Origin: Vibrio pectenicida
GTDB lineage: Bacteria > Pseudomonadota > Gammaproteobacteria > Enterobacterales > Vibrionaceae
Direction of reading: 5' to 3'
Length of the DNA: 64,000 nt
Assembly (NCBI GenBank): GCA_024347015.1
Contig: AP024889.1
Span: 1,116,001-1,180,000 of the forward strand
Shown here piece after piece: positions 1-9,373 of this stretch. Within the stretch, counting starts at the first letter, position 1. Each line of letters opens with the position of its first letter. The translations under genes and the position numbers were made by a program. The notes under the pieces are model-generated. The model had not been told where the DNA came from, did not search any database, and saw only the letters and a list, made by a program, of their open reading frames with translations.

Positions 1-16
1 AAGGCCGGGCAGAGTC

Positions 17-1042
17 ATGAACGACAAGCGAGTTAATCGAGTTGATTTGATTCAAGATGAAATGACCGCTTATTGGAAGACAGGGCAATCAGAAGTGTCA
101 CCAAAGAAACGTGAAACGCTGCAGAACTTCCCTGAGTTGGCAGCAGGCTTTCATTTGCCTAAGTTTGGCCGTGTTGAGGTAGTAAGAGACACAGCGACGG
201 CCGGGCAAGTTGCTGACCCATTCCGCCCAAGGTTTGCGGTAGATGTTCAGGTACTCGATGAAAACTTAAACCCAGACATTAATGTGCCTGTCTATCGTTC
301 GATTCCATTGCCTGTTCACATGAGTGGGCATGAATCTGGATTGCTGTCTTACCCTCTAGAGGGAACATTAGTTGAAATCGCTTTCGCCTATGGTCGGAAT
401 GACCGACCTATTATTCGTGGTGTTTATGGCCGTGAATATGCGTTGCCGTCGATTGAGCCGGGAGAACAACTGCATCAGCAACGTGAAGAGGTTAGCAACC
501 GAATTGATGCCGCAGGAAATACAACCCAGCAGACCGACCAAACGCAAAGCCAAAAAGCATTCGAAAAGCTAGACCAAGTAGAACGCTACCGTGGTGACTT
601 TGGTCAGCACCATATTTTGGTTGATGAACACAGCATTGAAGAAGTGATCGGCAAAAAGCTTATTGAAGCACTCGGCGCAATTAACCTAATTGCAGGTGAT
701 GACATTGTGCTAGGCAGCTTGGGCAACATGCAAACCGCTACTGCTGGCGAATTGGTGGAGACTATCGGCAAAGTTCGCCGAAGTATTGCTGCTGATAACC
801 AATGGCTGCAGTCACCAAAAACGTGGGTTGGATCGAAGCAAGAGAACGTCTTGATTCTATTGTCTGAACTTATGCAGGTAGTGAAAGAACTTGCCGACAC
901 ATTGGCGACTCATACGCATAGTGGTGTCGTAGCTGGCCCGGCAACAACTAAAGCACCAGTTCAAGCGAGTGCCATTAGTGGGCATGGCTCGGATAGTTCC
1001 AACCTTAAAGGGCGACTCGACCCAATTACACAAACAAGTTAG
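17..1042 (+). CDS. Phage baseplate assembly protein V / tail spike-like protein
   Basis: About 341 residues. Residues roughly 45-140 read as the OB-fold of gpV/gp45-type baseplate spike proteins, with a stretch ending in RPIIRGVYG. The C-terminal part carries a THTHSG motif near residue 298 followed by a Gly/Ala/Thr-rich tail, as in contractile-tail spike proteins. Such proteins sit under the tail tube and pierce the target membrane. The reading frame stays open to the left edge, so the true start may lie outside the window; the ATG at 17 has only a weak ribosome site. A strong terminator follows directly and no other phage gene lies to the right, so this is the last gene of a prophage or tailocin module. 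A type VI VgrG is less likely because the protein is short and lacks the gp27-like domain. Confidence 0.7.
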   Translation: MNDKRVNRVDLIQDEMTAYWKTGQSEVSPKKRETLQNFPELAAGFHLPKFGRVEVVRDTATAGQVADPFRPRFAVDVQVLDENLNPDINVPVYRSIPLPVHMSGHESGLLSYPLEGTLVEIAFAYGRNDRPIIRGVYGREYALPSIEPGEQLHQQREEVSNRIDAAGNTTQQTDQTQSQKAFEKLDQVERYRGDFGQHHILVDEHSIEEVIGKKLIEALGAINLIAGDDIVLGSLGNMQTATAGELVETIGKVRRSIAADNQWLQSPKTWVGSKQENVLILLSELMQVVKELADTLATHTHSGVVAGPATTKAPVQASAISGHGSDSSNLKGRLDPITQTS

Positions 1043-1063
1043 CCCACAGAAACGCCCACAATC

Positions 1064-1090
1064 AACGCAGCCAAACGGCTGCGTTTCTTT
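1064..1090 (+). terminator. Rho-independent terminator of the phage-like gene
   Basis: Perfect 9-bp stem (AACGCAGCC with GGCTGCGTT), AAAC loop, then a T-rich tail. It lies 22 bases after the stop codon at 1042. Confidence 0.85.
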
Positions 1091-1821
1091 ATGTCTGCAT
1101 CAAGGCAAAACCAGAACAACATTACTACGGGTCAAACAGCGACCACAGAGCCACGAAACACAACGGCCGGATGACAAAATCCGCACTCTCCTCACCCGCC
1201 TGCGCGGTTTTTCGATCAGTTTTTTTACAGTTTTTGAGTTATGAAAAATCAGGGTGTCAGAAAGCCAAGCGGATAAGGTGCAAAGCCTTTTGCTACAAGG
1301 GGATTCGAGGTGGGGTAAGCCCTCTAAAAATGGCTCATATAGCCCTATATAGAATTTCAGTCATTTCAGTTTTTTTCAGCAAATTGAAAAATTAACGATC
1401 AGAAAAGATCTAGTGACTGTTTGTAAGTTATTGATAAATAATGGTTGGGATGGTTTTTGTCATTGTTTTGATGATCTGAAAGGGATTTTTAAAGATCTCT
1501 TTTGTGTCTTGTTAAGCTAGATAGGGCAAGGCTTGAAAGAGAATTTTAGCGGCTTTACATTTTTTCAAAATAGAACAGCCAAAAAATCAAAACTCTCGTC
1601 GTTGAATTCGAGTTTATGGGGTGACGAAAAGCGGGTTTTCGTTTTGGAGTACGGGGAAGAGTAACGAAGTGCCGTGAAGTTATGGTGTGGACATTTTTGG
1701 GACAAACTCAATGTAATGAGATTTTATCTAATTGTTTTAATTGAATTAAATACTTAGCACTCAATAAGACCATATTTTGAATCATCCTAGTCGAGGTTAG
1801 GAACAGTAAGATTTATTCAGG
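1091..1821. other. Intergenic region without a supported gene
   Basis: About 730 bases between the phage-like gene and the vibrioferrin operon. The open frames here have no ribosome site, no recognisable protein and poor codon character. The left part (to about 1320) is GC-richer and the right part AT-rich with several GATC sites, so the phage/chromosome boundary may fall inside. I found no tRNA, no integrase and no direct repeat clear enough to call an attachment site. Confidence 0.5.
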
Positions 1822-1847
1822 CGGTGATAAACTCGAGCTTATCACCG
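1822..1847 (-). terminator. Hairpin terminator of the pvs operon
   Basis: Perfect 9-bp inverted repeat (CGGTGATAA and TTATCACCG) with an 8-base loop, 59 bases beyond the pvsE stop. On the minus strand it is followed by an AT-rich stretch but no clean T run, so termination strength is uncertain. Confidence 0.55.
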
Positions 1848-1905
1848 ACTCTCTGTGCACTTTATGTTTAATTATATTCTCATAATTTATTTCTTAATCA
1901 ATGCC

Positions 1906-3108
1906 TTAGAAGTAATGAAACAGGGGAGGTTCGTGCATTAAAAAGTTTTGGTGGGAGATGTTCCAAGCGTAAGCGCCTGCCAAAGTGAACACCACATAAT
2001 CCCCGATGTCGATGCGCTCTATGACTTGATTGCGCGCGAGGACATCTTTAGGCGTACACAGCTGACCGACCAAAGTCGCTGTCGTGTGGCCGATTGGGTT
2101 CGAAATCGGTGGGCGCTGCTGATTGTTTAGAATCACAAAAGGATGGTCATGGCTTTGGGCAACGGGTGTGCGAAAATGGTGAGTACCGCCACGAGCGATG
2201 ACAAAGTTTTCACCAAGGTTTTGTTTAATATCCAGTACTTCCATTACGTAGTAACCGCAAGGCGCCGAAATATAACGTCCGCACTCGAAACGCAATACCC
2301 AATTTTGCATTTGTTCTTTGGCAATCAAAAATTCGAGTTTGTCGCAGAACTCACTCCACGGAAAATGCTGCTGAGGGTCTTGGTAATTGATGCCCATACC
2401 GCCACCGAGGTTGATGGTGAGCTCATCGAGTGAGTATTTCTGTTTCCAACCTTTTACAACTTGAAAATACCGTCCCATCAATGCTAAGTGACGGCTCACA
2501 TCCAACTGATGCGACATTAAGTGGAAGTGAAAGCCTTTTAATTGGATTAATGGATAATCACGCAACAACATGATGGCGTTATCTAGCTCGGCTTCATCTA
2601 AACCAAATGGTGTTGGTTTGCCTCCCATGGCCAATTTGCTGAGCGTGATATCACCAATGTCGATGTTCATGCGCAGAAAAATAGACACGCTTCGGTTTAG
2701 TTTCTGAGTTAAGGCACCAATACGTTGTAATTCGGTGATACTTTCAACATGAATCGCATCCACATCCAGTTTAATCGCTTGTTCTAATTCGCTCACCATT
2801 TTGCCAGGGCCACCAAAGATCAGAGGCTTGTTAAGTAATTGTTGGTGAAGATGATTTAACTCACCGCCAGATGCAGCTTCAAACCCGTCAACATAAGGTG
2901 CTAGAGTACGCAATATCGGTTCAGAAGGATTCGCTTTGGCTGCATAAAACAACTCAACGTTTTTTGGCAGTACATGACGCATCCCTTTGATGTGATTTTC
3001 AAGTACGTTAAGGTCATAGAGATAAGCACACAATGGTTGTTCCTGTTGCTTGGCCAGTTGCTCTATTTCATGTTCAATGTGTGAAGGAAGTTGCAACGAA
3101 TTAATCAT
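1906..3108 (-). CDS. pvsE: Vibrioferrin biosynthesis PLP-dependent decarboxylase PvsE
   Basis: 400 residues, full length for the ornithine/diaminopimelate decarboxylase-like fold III family. The PLP lysine lies in FYAAKANP (about K58), a glycine-rich phosphate loop reads NLGGGMGI, and an ECGRY segment lies in the C-terminal half. In vibrioferrin synthesis this enzyme is thought to decarboxylate the serine-derived part of the citryl-serine intermediate to the ethanolamine part, as in achromobactin and staphyloferrin B pathways. I chose the ATG at 3108, not the GTG at 3117: an AAGGTG ribosome site sits correctly before the ATG, and the start overlaps the pvsD stop by 8 bases, which implies translational coupling. 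It is the last gene of pvsABCDE. Confidence 0.9.
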   Translation of the reverse strand: MINSLQLPSHIEHEIEQLAKQQEQPLCAYLYDLNVLENHIKGMRHVLPKNVELFYAAKANPSEPILRTLAPYVDGFEAASGGELNHLHQQLLNKPLIFGGPGKMVSELEQAIKLDVDAIHVESITELQRIGALTQKLNRSVSIFLRMNIDIGDITLSKLAMGGKPTPFGLDEAELDNAIMLLRDYPLIQLKGFHFHLMSHQLDVSRHLALMGRYFQVVKGWKQKYSLDELTINLGGGMGINYQDPQQHFPWSEFCDKLEFLIAKEQMQNWVLRFECGRYISAPCGYYVMEVLDIKQNLGENFVIARGGTHHFRTPVAQSHDHPFVILNNQQRPPISNPIGHTTATLVGQLCTPKDVLARNQVIERIDIGDYVVFTLAGAYAWNISHQNFLMHEPPLFHYF

Positions 3109-4948
3109 GGCTTTCACCTTTGTTTCGAGTAGTCCATGGTGCTAACACTTGGGTATAGCTAGACTCTTTGTCAGCGTTTTGCATCAATCGAGTGGTAAAA
3201 TTGTTTTTACTTGGGAAATATCCGCCATCGAGTAGTGATACTAATTCTGGTTGCTTGCCGTTGATAGACTGCCAGCAAATGACGGCGTCCCTCAATATAT
3301 TCCACAACGCTTGCTCAAGTTTTGAGTTACCTTCAGAAATAAAGAAAACTGCCTCACTGATGTTGTTGATAAAAGTACAATAACCAATGCGATTCCACCC
3401 TTGCTCACGGCTGTAGTAAACCGATTGTAGGGCACGTTCAGATAATTGGTTTAAGGAGTCAGCTGGCCAAAACTCAGGAAGCAGTTTTGTGCCTTCTAAG
3501 TCGCGAATCCAAACGCAGCACGGCATGCCTTTGTCAAAGCCTATTAGCGTATTTTGTAAGTGGGGTTCAAATGCCACACCGTGTTTAAAGTAATAATTAA
3601 ATACGCCCGGAATTAAGCAGTGCAAGTAGCGTTCGAACCATAGTGTTGCGACATCCTTGTATTGGCTTTGGTTTTCCTTGGCTTTTTGCTTTAACTCAGT
3701 GGCGATGCAACTATTACCATCTCGGTCGTAGGCAAAAAGCGCTCCGGCTAAAGTCGGCTCCAAGATATCCGTTTCACTTTGAGTGAAGTTTTCACGGTAT
3801 AAAATACCGAATGATTCGCGAGCTTTTATTACGTCTTCATGTTCTAGCCCAGAGATGGACTCTAGATTTAACGTCGTTGCATAAGGTTCAGTCATGACCT
3901 TGAACACAGGATTACGAAGTTGTTCACTCTCTTTTATAGAGCGCAGAATAGAGGTCAATTGAACCGCACTATCGAGCTCATACCAAGCATTTTTTCGCAC
4001 ACAGTTGGTTAAACGCACGTTGATAGAAAATTTGGCAAACCAGTCCATATTCGGGTGGTAAAGCGTTCGTACAGATGACGTTGGTAGAAGTCTTTTGCCG
4101 CCTAGACCTAGAGGATTAATTTTGCCTTGGTCAATCGCACGCTTGACGACGGGATTTTGCAAAATGGTATAGCTCTCCCAAGGGTGGCATGGATAAAGTA
4201 CTGTCGATTCAGAGTGACTCTTTTCGGGCGCGAGCTTGCCCAGCATTGTGTGTGGTGTTTTTCGCTTATCTGACTGCAATACATCAAGCAGTGTGCTTTC
4301 TACTTCAAACCAATACAGATGCACTTCTGCGCCAACTTCTGGTGAACAAATGAGCAAATCATCGATACTGACACCAGAGCGGCTCTTTGGCGTTGGGTGA
4401 AAAGAATGTCCCCAAATCAAAGATTGCTCTGAGGCGATAAATTGATTGTGATGCTGGTGGGTAGGCTCCGAATTTAGGAATTGTTCAGTAATCAACAAAC
4501 TGTTTTCCATTTGCTCAATCAGTTCGTGATTAAATGGGATCACTAATGCTTGTTTTAGGTACTGTAGTAGCAGAGTCAGAGTTTGGGTTGCGTCCAATTT
4601 AGACCATCCAGCTCCTGATGTTTTAGACCAAGGCCTGTCAGCCAGTTTTACCTTGCCTAATTGGCTTATGTACTCAACGGGTAATACCAGCAGATCGCCT
4701 TCGTTAAGGCAGATCGCCACGAGCTGACTCGGGCTATAGTTTCTTTTTAAGGTCTGTGGGAGTGAGGCTGAACTAAAGCCCCACTTAACATGCTTATTTG
4801 GTATGGCGTATTCACGCAGATAACAATTTACTACGCCCATAATGGTATTAAGCTGGGCTTTTTCATGATTGAGCTGAGTTTTTTTATGGCCAAATAAGCC
4901 TATATTTTGTGTTAAGTTCTCAGTTGGAGATAATTGAGTGTTTAACAT
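3101..4948 (-). CDS. pvsD: Vibrioferrin NIS synthetase PvsD (IucA/IucC family)
   Basis: About 615 residues, normal for NRPS-independent siderophore synthetases. The nucleotide-binding signature GHSFHPTPKSRSG lies near residues 180-192, and the C-terminal FhuF-like part has GVAFEPHLQN. By analogy with AcsD it is expected to adenylate citrate and join it to L-serine, the first step of vibrioferrin synthesis (family knowledge). Two starts are possible: a TTG at 4960 and an ATG at 4948. I prefer the ATG, though neither has a strong ribosome site. The gene overlaps the end of pvsC by about 29 bases and the start of pvsE by 8, so the operon is translated as a tightly linked unit. Confidence 0.9.
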   Translation of the reverse strand: MLNTQLSPTENLTQNIGLFGHKKTQLNHEKAQLNTIMGVVNCYLREYAIPNKHVKWGFSSASLPQTLKRNYSPSQLVAICLNEGDLLVLPVEYISQLGKVKLADRPWSKTSGAGWSKLDATQTLTLLLQYLKQALVIPFNHELIEQMENSLLITEQFLNSEPTHQHHNQFIASEQSLIWGHSFHPTPKSRSGVSIDDLLICSPEVGAEVHLYWFEVESTLLDVLQSDKRKTPHTMLGKLAPEKSHSESTVLYPCHPWESYTILQNPVVKRAIDQGKINPLGLGGKRLLPTSSVRTLYHPNMDWFAKFSINVRLTNCVRKNAWYELDSAVQLTSILRSIKESEQLRNPVFKVMTEPYATTLNLESISGLEHEDVIKARESFGILYRENFTQSETDILEPTLAGALFAYDRDGNSCIATELKQKAKENQSQYKDVATLWFERYLHCLIPGVFNYYFKHGVAFEPHLQNTLIGFDKGMPCCVWIRDLEGTKLLPEFWPADSLNQLSERALQSVYYSREQGWNRIGYCTFINNISEAVFFISEGNSKLEQALWNILRDAVICWQSINGKQPELVSLLDGGYFPSKNNFTTRLMQNADKESSYTQVLAPWTTRNKGESHD

Positions 4949-6116
4949 GTCGATGTCCAAATTTTGAATGGATGAGCAGCGCTATTGCTGTACAAGCGCT
5001 GATCAGACTAGAAAGTAAGAAAAGAACCTCAAGCCAACCCAAGCTCGAGATAAAAGAAGCACTTAACCCGGCTGCAACTCCCCCCCATTTAGACATTGCA
5101 TCAAAGCGTGAGAATATCTTGCCGCTTTGCTGCCTGTCGATTTGGTCTGCTAAAGCTTTATGTAACCCTTGATAGCAACAGACCATGCCCAATCCAAATA
5201 GAATACGAGCGATGATCAACACCTCTTGGTAAGGTAGGAGGTGCATCAAAGTACTGATTGAGAGCAAACCAAAACCAAGAAGCAAAGTATTGAGCTTATG
5301 ATGACGATTGAGCCACTCAGAGAAAGTCTGTGCTTTGCTGATAAAAACTAAGTAGACACCATGTGGAAGAGCGTACAGAAAGCCGATCCATGCTTGGTTT
5401 GTCACACCAAATTTCTGCACGAAAGGCGAGAAATAGGGGAAGGTGACAACCATAGCAAATGCAAAGCAAAACTGCGTAACGAACACCCAATACAGAGAGT
5501 GTAACGAAGCGTTTTTGTTATCATGTTGCTGACCTTTTTCTTGGCCTTGAGCATTAGGCTTAGCGATAGTATCTGCTGGCAATGTCAAAGTGAACGTCAT
5601 GGCAATCAAAGGCAGAACAGATAGCCAAAGGTAAGCGCTGAGCGGGCTGGTTTCCGACAAACTCCACCCCAACCCGATTGGCGCGATGATCAGCGCCAAG
5701 CGAGCAGAGAGTTGAGTCTTATTAAGAGAGGCTCCGAGAGTTTTTGCATCTTTAATCTGGCTAGACAAATAGCTATTAGAAGCCGCCATTGTGCCGCCAA
5801 AGGTTCCTTGAATAATAAGACCAAACACAAACATTGTTAGGTTGTTTGCCAAGCCACATAGAGCAAAACCGGCCGCTAGTCCGAGCTGAGCACGCAATAA
5901 AGAGCGACGTCTGCCATATTTATCGGCAAATTTCCCCCAAAATCGCGCAGCCAAAGCCGTGCAAAAGGTAGGCAGAATAAATAGGGCACCTGCCCAATTT
6001 GCATCAATGTGTGCGCCAAGGGTGGGTAATACCATTGGCAAGAACAAAGGCATTCCTAGTGCTGAAAATGCCGCAATAAAGTGGCAAAGCAGCACGCAAT
6101 ATATGAGTTTGGTCAT
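4920..6116 (-). CDS. pvsC: Vibrioferrin exporter PvsC, MFS transporter
   Basis: 398 residues with about twelve hydrophobic segments, the size of a major facilitator superfamily drug/proton antiporter. The loop between helices 2 and 3 reads GKFADKYGRRRSLL, the MFS motif A. Its place between the two synthetase genes pvsB and pvsD matches the V. parahaemolyticus locus, where PvsC exports the finished siderophore through the inner membrane. It starts 6 bases after the pvsB stop and its 3' end runs into pvsD. The role rests mainly on context and family; the substrate cannot be read from sequence. Confidence 0.9.
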   Translation of the reverse strand: MTKLIYCVLLCHFIAAFSALGMPLFLPMVLPTLGAHIDANWAGALFILPTFCTALAARFWGKFADKYGRRRSLLRAQLGLAAGFALCGLANNLTMFVFGLIIQGTFGGTMAASNSYLSSQIKDAKTLGASLNKTQLSARLALIIAPIGLGWSLSETSPLSAYLWLSVLPLIAMTFTLTLPADTIAKPNAQGQEKGQQHDNKNASLHSLYWVFVTQFCFAFAMVVTFPYFSPFVQKFGVTNQAWIGFLYALPHGVYLVFISKAQTFSEWLNRHHKLNTLLLGFGLLSISTLMHLLPYQEVLIIARILFGLGMVCCYQGLHKALADQIDRQQSGKIFSRFDAMSKWGGVAAGLSASFISSLGWLEVLFLLSSLISACTAIALLIHSKFGHRHVKHSIISN

Positions 6117-6122
6117 GATGGA

Positions 6123-7934
6123 TTAGCTCACGTTTTTCTTTATGGTCTCTAAGTAAGCTTTTTGTGCTATTTCACTATTAAGCAGCAAGAAGTTAGGCGC
6201 GGATAATCCATAGAACTTGTTTATATCGCTAGCGCCCGACGCTTGTTTGGATAACAAGCTGCCAGAGCTTAACAAGTACTTGGCGTACAAGTATGGCGAA
6301 TCAAACAGCATCTCTTTAGCAAGCTTGATGTCGTGGCCCTGACTACTAAGCTGCTCAAGCTGCTGGGAAAGGCTATCAGCGACTATCTTGTAGAGGAAAG
6401 CCGAGCTTGTAATGCCTTTAGCGGCCATTGCTTCGATAATAGCGGCAATGTCGAGCTGCAATGTAATCGTGGTAAACATCTGACCAAGCGCCAGTTCATT
6501 GCCGACCCTGATACGCTGGTCTAAAAGCTGCTCGCACTTTACAGGAGCGGCTTGCTCATAGGCTTGAAATCGCTCTGGCCAAATGCGCGCCGCATCATTG
6601 TCTTTCATAGCTAAGGTCATCTTACCTTCGTCATTAAAAGCAATGATGGCGTTCTGTTGGTTAGACTCCAGCGCGATCCCATAGCGAATCCATAGAGTAA
6701 GATGAACCTTAGATAACAGCTCAACGTAATCTTTGAACCAAGCTAAAGTATCTTGCTTGTAATATTGGTCCGCGAGGTGCTCTAAGAACAGGCGTCCATC
6801 TGGCATTGGACTTGCGAGTGCGGCAACAGGGACAAGAGCTTTGTCTGATGAATGCTTGAGCGGGTATTCTCGCACTATGTAGGCGAAACTTTTTTCCTCG
6901 CCAACATGGCCCCCGTGTTTTTCATTGCAATGAAAAAGTGAGCCTTGCAGATCATTATCGCTTTGCTCTAGATGGGTGAGTAAACGTTCAAACCAGTGCC
7001 CATCATAAATCGTTGATGGCTTGATAAGGCGAACGTTTTTCGTCCCCAATGAGCGCATGATAAGCGGCACCTTAATGTGAATATGCGGCGCTTCATTCAC
7101 CACCACGGTACGCACTGATAGAGTTGGGGTAACCTCAAGGTATGAATTTGGCGCAGCTATGATGCCCTCTGGCAAAGACTCTAGACTTTGCAGCGTTAAT
7201 GGATGAGCTGGAAAAAGTTCATGGCTTAAAGCAAAGTCGCTTGGAAGGCCAACTTGTTCCATAGTCGGCCAGCATTCTGGCTGAGAACTTGTTAAGCTGA
7301 CGAGTGACTTGCCAATGGCTAGCCAGCGCAAAGCAAAACTTTGGGCAAACTCAGGTGCGTATTGCGCAAGATCGTCATCACTTAGACCGAATTTAGCCCG
7401 AGCGGTCGGATAATAGGGATGATCAAGGTAGGAGGCAATTTGGTCGGCGAGCAGTAATTTCTGACCCCAGTTATCTAATTGGGAGATTGGCTGCATCAAA
7501 GACTCAGAGTGCTGCTTGAAAGCATCATCACACAGTGCCTTGTGTTGCTGCGCGCATTCAAGCTCTTGTAAGTAATTATCGAGTAATGAATGAGAACTTT
7601 TATGAGCACAGGCTTTGAGCAAACCAATCCAATCTTGATAATGGTATTGATGTTCAACTTGACCATTTTTTTCGATAATCCATCCTTTGCAATCTTCCCC
7701 AGCAGGAGAGCTATATACCCAGCGCTGCATGTAATAGCTGGCTGTGACGGGTAAGTAGAGAGTAAAATCCGAACTATCGAAAATCGCCCATACCTGATCT
7801 ACAAAGTGAGTCGCGGTATTGACGTCTTCAGGGAGATGCGTCGTAAATTGGCTTTGCGAAACTAAGCCAAATAAATCTTCTCTTAGGCAGGTATCAATAA
7901 GACGCTGAGTTAGGTAAGAAGCATTGTTGTTCAT
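6123..7934 (-). CDS. pvsB: Vibrioferrin NIS synthetase PvsB (IucA/IucC family)
   Basis: 603 residues of the IucA/IucC family. The N-terminal signature is a variant, HPYYPTARAKFG (about 170-185), and the C-terminal segment carries GIALESNQQN. It is the second NIS synthetase of the pathway and is expected to form the amide with 2-ketoglutarate, while PvsD handles citrate (family knowledge; the exact order of steps cannot be read here). Its start overlaps the pvsA stop in an ATGA, implying coupled translation. It is clearly diverged from PvsD and is not a recent duplicate. Confidence 0.9.
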   Translation of the reverse strand: MNNNASYLTQRLIDTCLREDLFGLVSQSQFTTHLPEDVNTATHFVDQVWAIFDSSDFTLYLPVTASYYMQRWVYSSPAGEDCKGWIIEKNGQVEHQYHYQDWIGLLKACAHKSSHSLLDNYLQELECAQQHKALCDDAFKQHSESLMQPISQLDNWGQKLLLADQIASYLDHPYYPTARAKFGLSDDDLAQYAPEFAQSFALRWLAIGKSLVSLTSSQPECWPTMEQVGLPSDFALSHELFPAHPLTLQSLESLPEGIIAAPNSYLEVTPTLSVRTVVVNEAPHIHIKVPLIMRSLGTKNVRLIKPSTIYDGHWFERLLTHLEQSDNDLQGSLFHCNEKHGGHVGEEKSFAYIVREYPLKHSSDKALVPVAALASPMPDGRLFLEHLADQYYKQDTLAWFKDYVELLSKVHLTLWIRYGIALESNQQNAIIAFNDEGKMTLAMKDNDAARIWPERFQAYEQAAPVKCEQLLDQRIRVGNELALGQMFTTITLQLDIAAIIEAMAAKGITSSAFLYKIVADSLSQQLEQLSSQGHDIKLAKEMLFDSPYLYAKYLLSSGSLLSKQASGASDINKFYGLSAPNFLLLNSEIAQKAYLETIKKNVS

Positions 7935-9142
7935 GCGTTTACCTCGCTCGCTGGCTTGAGATCAAATTGAGAGATGGTTTTTTTCAGTGTTGGCTCTAGG
8001 TTTTCTCCAGACGGTGAAACGACGGAAATTCTTGCCAAATAATCTTTGTTAGAGAAGCTTTGTGTAAAGTTTTCACCCACTTGTTTTAGCACTTTCTGCT
8101 GGATGACAATATCGTCTTCGTGCTCAAGAAAAGACGTCGAGGTACCTTCAATAATGCCGCTTCGGTCTGCTACCACGTAATGTACATTTGCACTGCCATT
8201 GATCTGAAATTCACTGTCGAACTCTTTTCCTAGATGAAGGTTTAAGATGGTGCTGAACCAATTCCCCTGGCTGAGGTTATCAAGTAAAAACTCTTTACCG
8301 TCACCAACACTTCGATAATTGATTTCAACCAATACAGGGCCTGACTTTGTGATGATGAACTCGCTATGACAAACCCCCAAACCTACGCCAAACTCCTTCA
8401 GCTGTCTGACGCACTCGTCTCTAAATTCGATACTAAGAGGGCCATTCCATGTTGCTGCTGTCTCAATAAAGAAAGGAGGCTCAGCGAGTTCAACATCAAA
8501 CCCACCAAGAGCGGTGATATTTTTTCCGTCGCCCAGTGTCTCGACCGAGATCACCGTACCCTCTAGAAAAGCCTCTACTAGGATTGGGTTTGTCGGGTGT
8601 TTTTGCCAGAAATGCTCACAATAACTTTCAAGCTCGCTTTTAGAGTTACAGCGCTGAACGTCAATGCTGGCGACACCTTCTTTTGGCTTTGCGACGACTG
8701 GGAAGGGAAAATCAACCACAGGTACGCTGCCTGAATATAGCAATTGACTGGCTACATTTGGTAACAGTTTTTCGCTGAGTACTTGCCGGGTTAGATGTTT
8801 GTTCTTCGCTTTTAGCGCCACTTTCCAGTCTTTGGCGGGTAAGCCAAAAAACTGTGCGCAGATCGCAGTAGAAGTTTGTAAGTGATCGCTGTTACTAAAA
8901 ATAGCACTCGGTTGTAGCTGGTAGTTGGCGATGGTCTCGATAAGCTCTAGCGGATTAAATACGTCACATTCAAGGATCTCATCAGGGCTGAACCGTTTGT
9001 CATTCTTGCTCAATTTTAGATGGTTGAATTTATGATCTGTGATCAAGATTACCTCAAGACCCATCGCTTTTGCTGTCGGTACGAAGCCATGAGTCACTGC
9101 GTCATTTACGACGTGAGTTACGATAATAATCGTAGGTTTCAT
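7931..9142 (-). CDS. pvsA: Vibrioferrin biosynthesis ATP-grasp ligase PvsA
   Basis: 403 residues of the ATP-grasp fold. The central lobe has VVAKPKEGVAS near residue 145, and the metal/ATP end of the site reads VLVEINYRSVGDG near residue 270. ATP-grasp enzymes activate a carboxylate as acyl phosphate; in the vibrioferrin pathway PvsA is assigned to the L-alanine ligation (family knowledge). It is the first gene of pvsABCDE, with an AGGAAAG ribosome site before the ATG at 9142 and a 231-base divergent control region shared with psuA. Confidence 0.88.
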   Translation of the reverse strand: MKPTIIIVTHVVNDAVTHGFVPTAKAMGLEVILITDHKFNHLKLSKNDKRFSPDEILECDVFNPLELIETIANYQLQPSAIFSNSDHLQTSTAICAQFFGLPAKDWKVALKAKNKHLTRQVLSEKLLPNVASQLLYSGSVPVVDFPFPVVAKPKEGVASIDVQRCNSKSELESYCEHFWQKHPTNPILVEAFLEGTVISVETLGDGKNITALGGFDVELAEPPFFIETAATWNGPLSIEFRDECVRQLKEFGVGLGVCHSEFIITKSGPVLVEINYRSVGDGKEFLLDNLSQGNWFSTILNLHLGKEFDSEFQINGSANVHYVVADRSGIIEGTSTSFLEHEDDIVIQQKVLKQVGENFTQSFSNKDYLARISVVSPSGENLEPTLKKTISQFDLKPASEVNA

Positions 9143-9203
9143 GGGGGGCTTTCCTAAATTTTAAAACGTTGTTGTCGTCTGCTCACGACTGGCTTTCAAA
9201 TGG

Positions 9204-9229
9204 TCTCTTTCGAGTTCTGTGGAAAGAGA
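9204..9229 (-). other. Hairpin in the pvsA leader
   Basis: 8-bp perfect inverted repeat (TCTCTTTC and GAAAGAGA) with a 10-base loop, 62 bases before the pvsA start. It would fold in the 5' leader of the pvs transcript. No T run follows, so it is not a terminator. Confidence 0.4.
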
Positions 9230-9314
9230 AGCTTTCTAATTTATTGTTTTATTGATCAATCTATCAATTTTTGTTTCTTACACTATAGATAAAAAAATAA
9301 ATATTGCAAATATA

Positions 9315-9333
9315 AATGAGATTTGTTTTCATT
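9315..9333. promoter_or_regulatory. Putative Fur box between pvsA and psuA
   Basis: The 19-mer AATGAGATTTGTTTTCATT has the palindromic AATGA/TCATT ends and T/A-rich centre of the Fur consensus. It lies 41 bases before psuA. A second, weaker palindrome (ATTGAT, six bases, ATCAAT) lies at 9251-9268 and could serve the pvs side. Fur repression of vibrioferrin loci is established in Vibrio; the site itself is predicted by eye. Confidence 0.6.
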
Positions 9334-9373
9334 CGCGTCGTGGTGGTTATATTAATAAAAAACGGAATTAGAA

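Noticed and set aside
969..1395. Open frames of 91 and 74 codons after the phage-like gene
   Set aside because: They overlap the gene end and its terminator, lack ribosome sites and show no recognisable protein character.
1380..1510. Cluster of GATC sites and AT-rich sequence resembling a replication origin
   Set aside because: No DnaA boxes, no iterons and no origin genes nearby; GATC spacing looks unremarkable.
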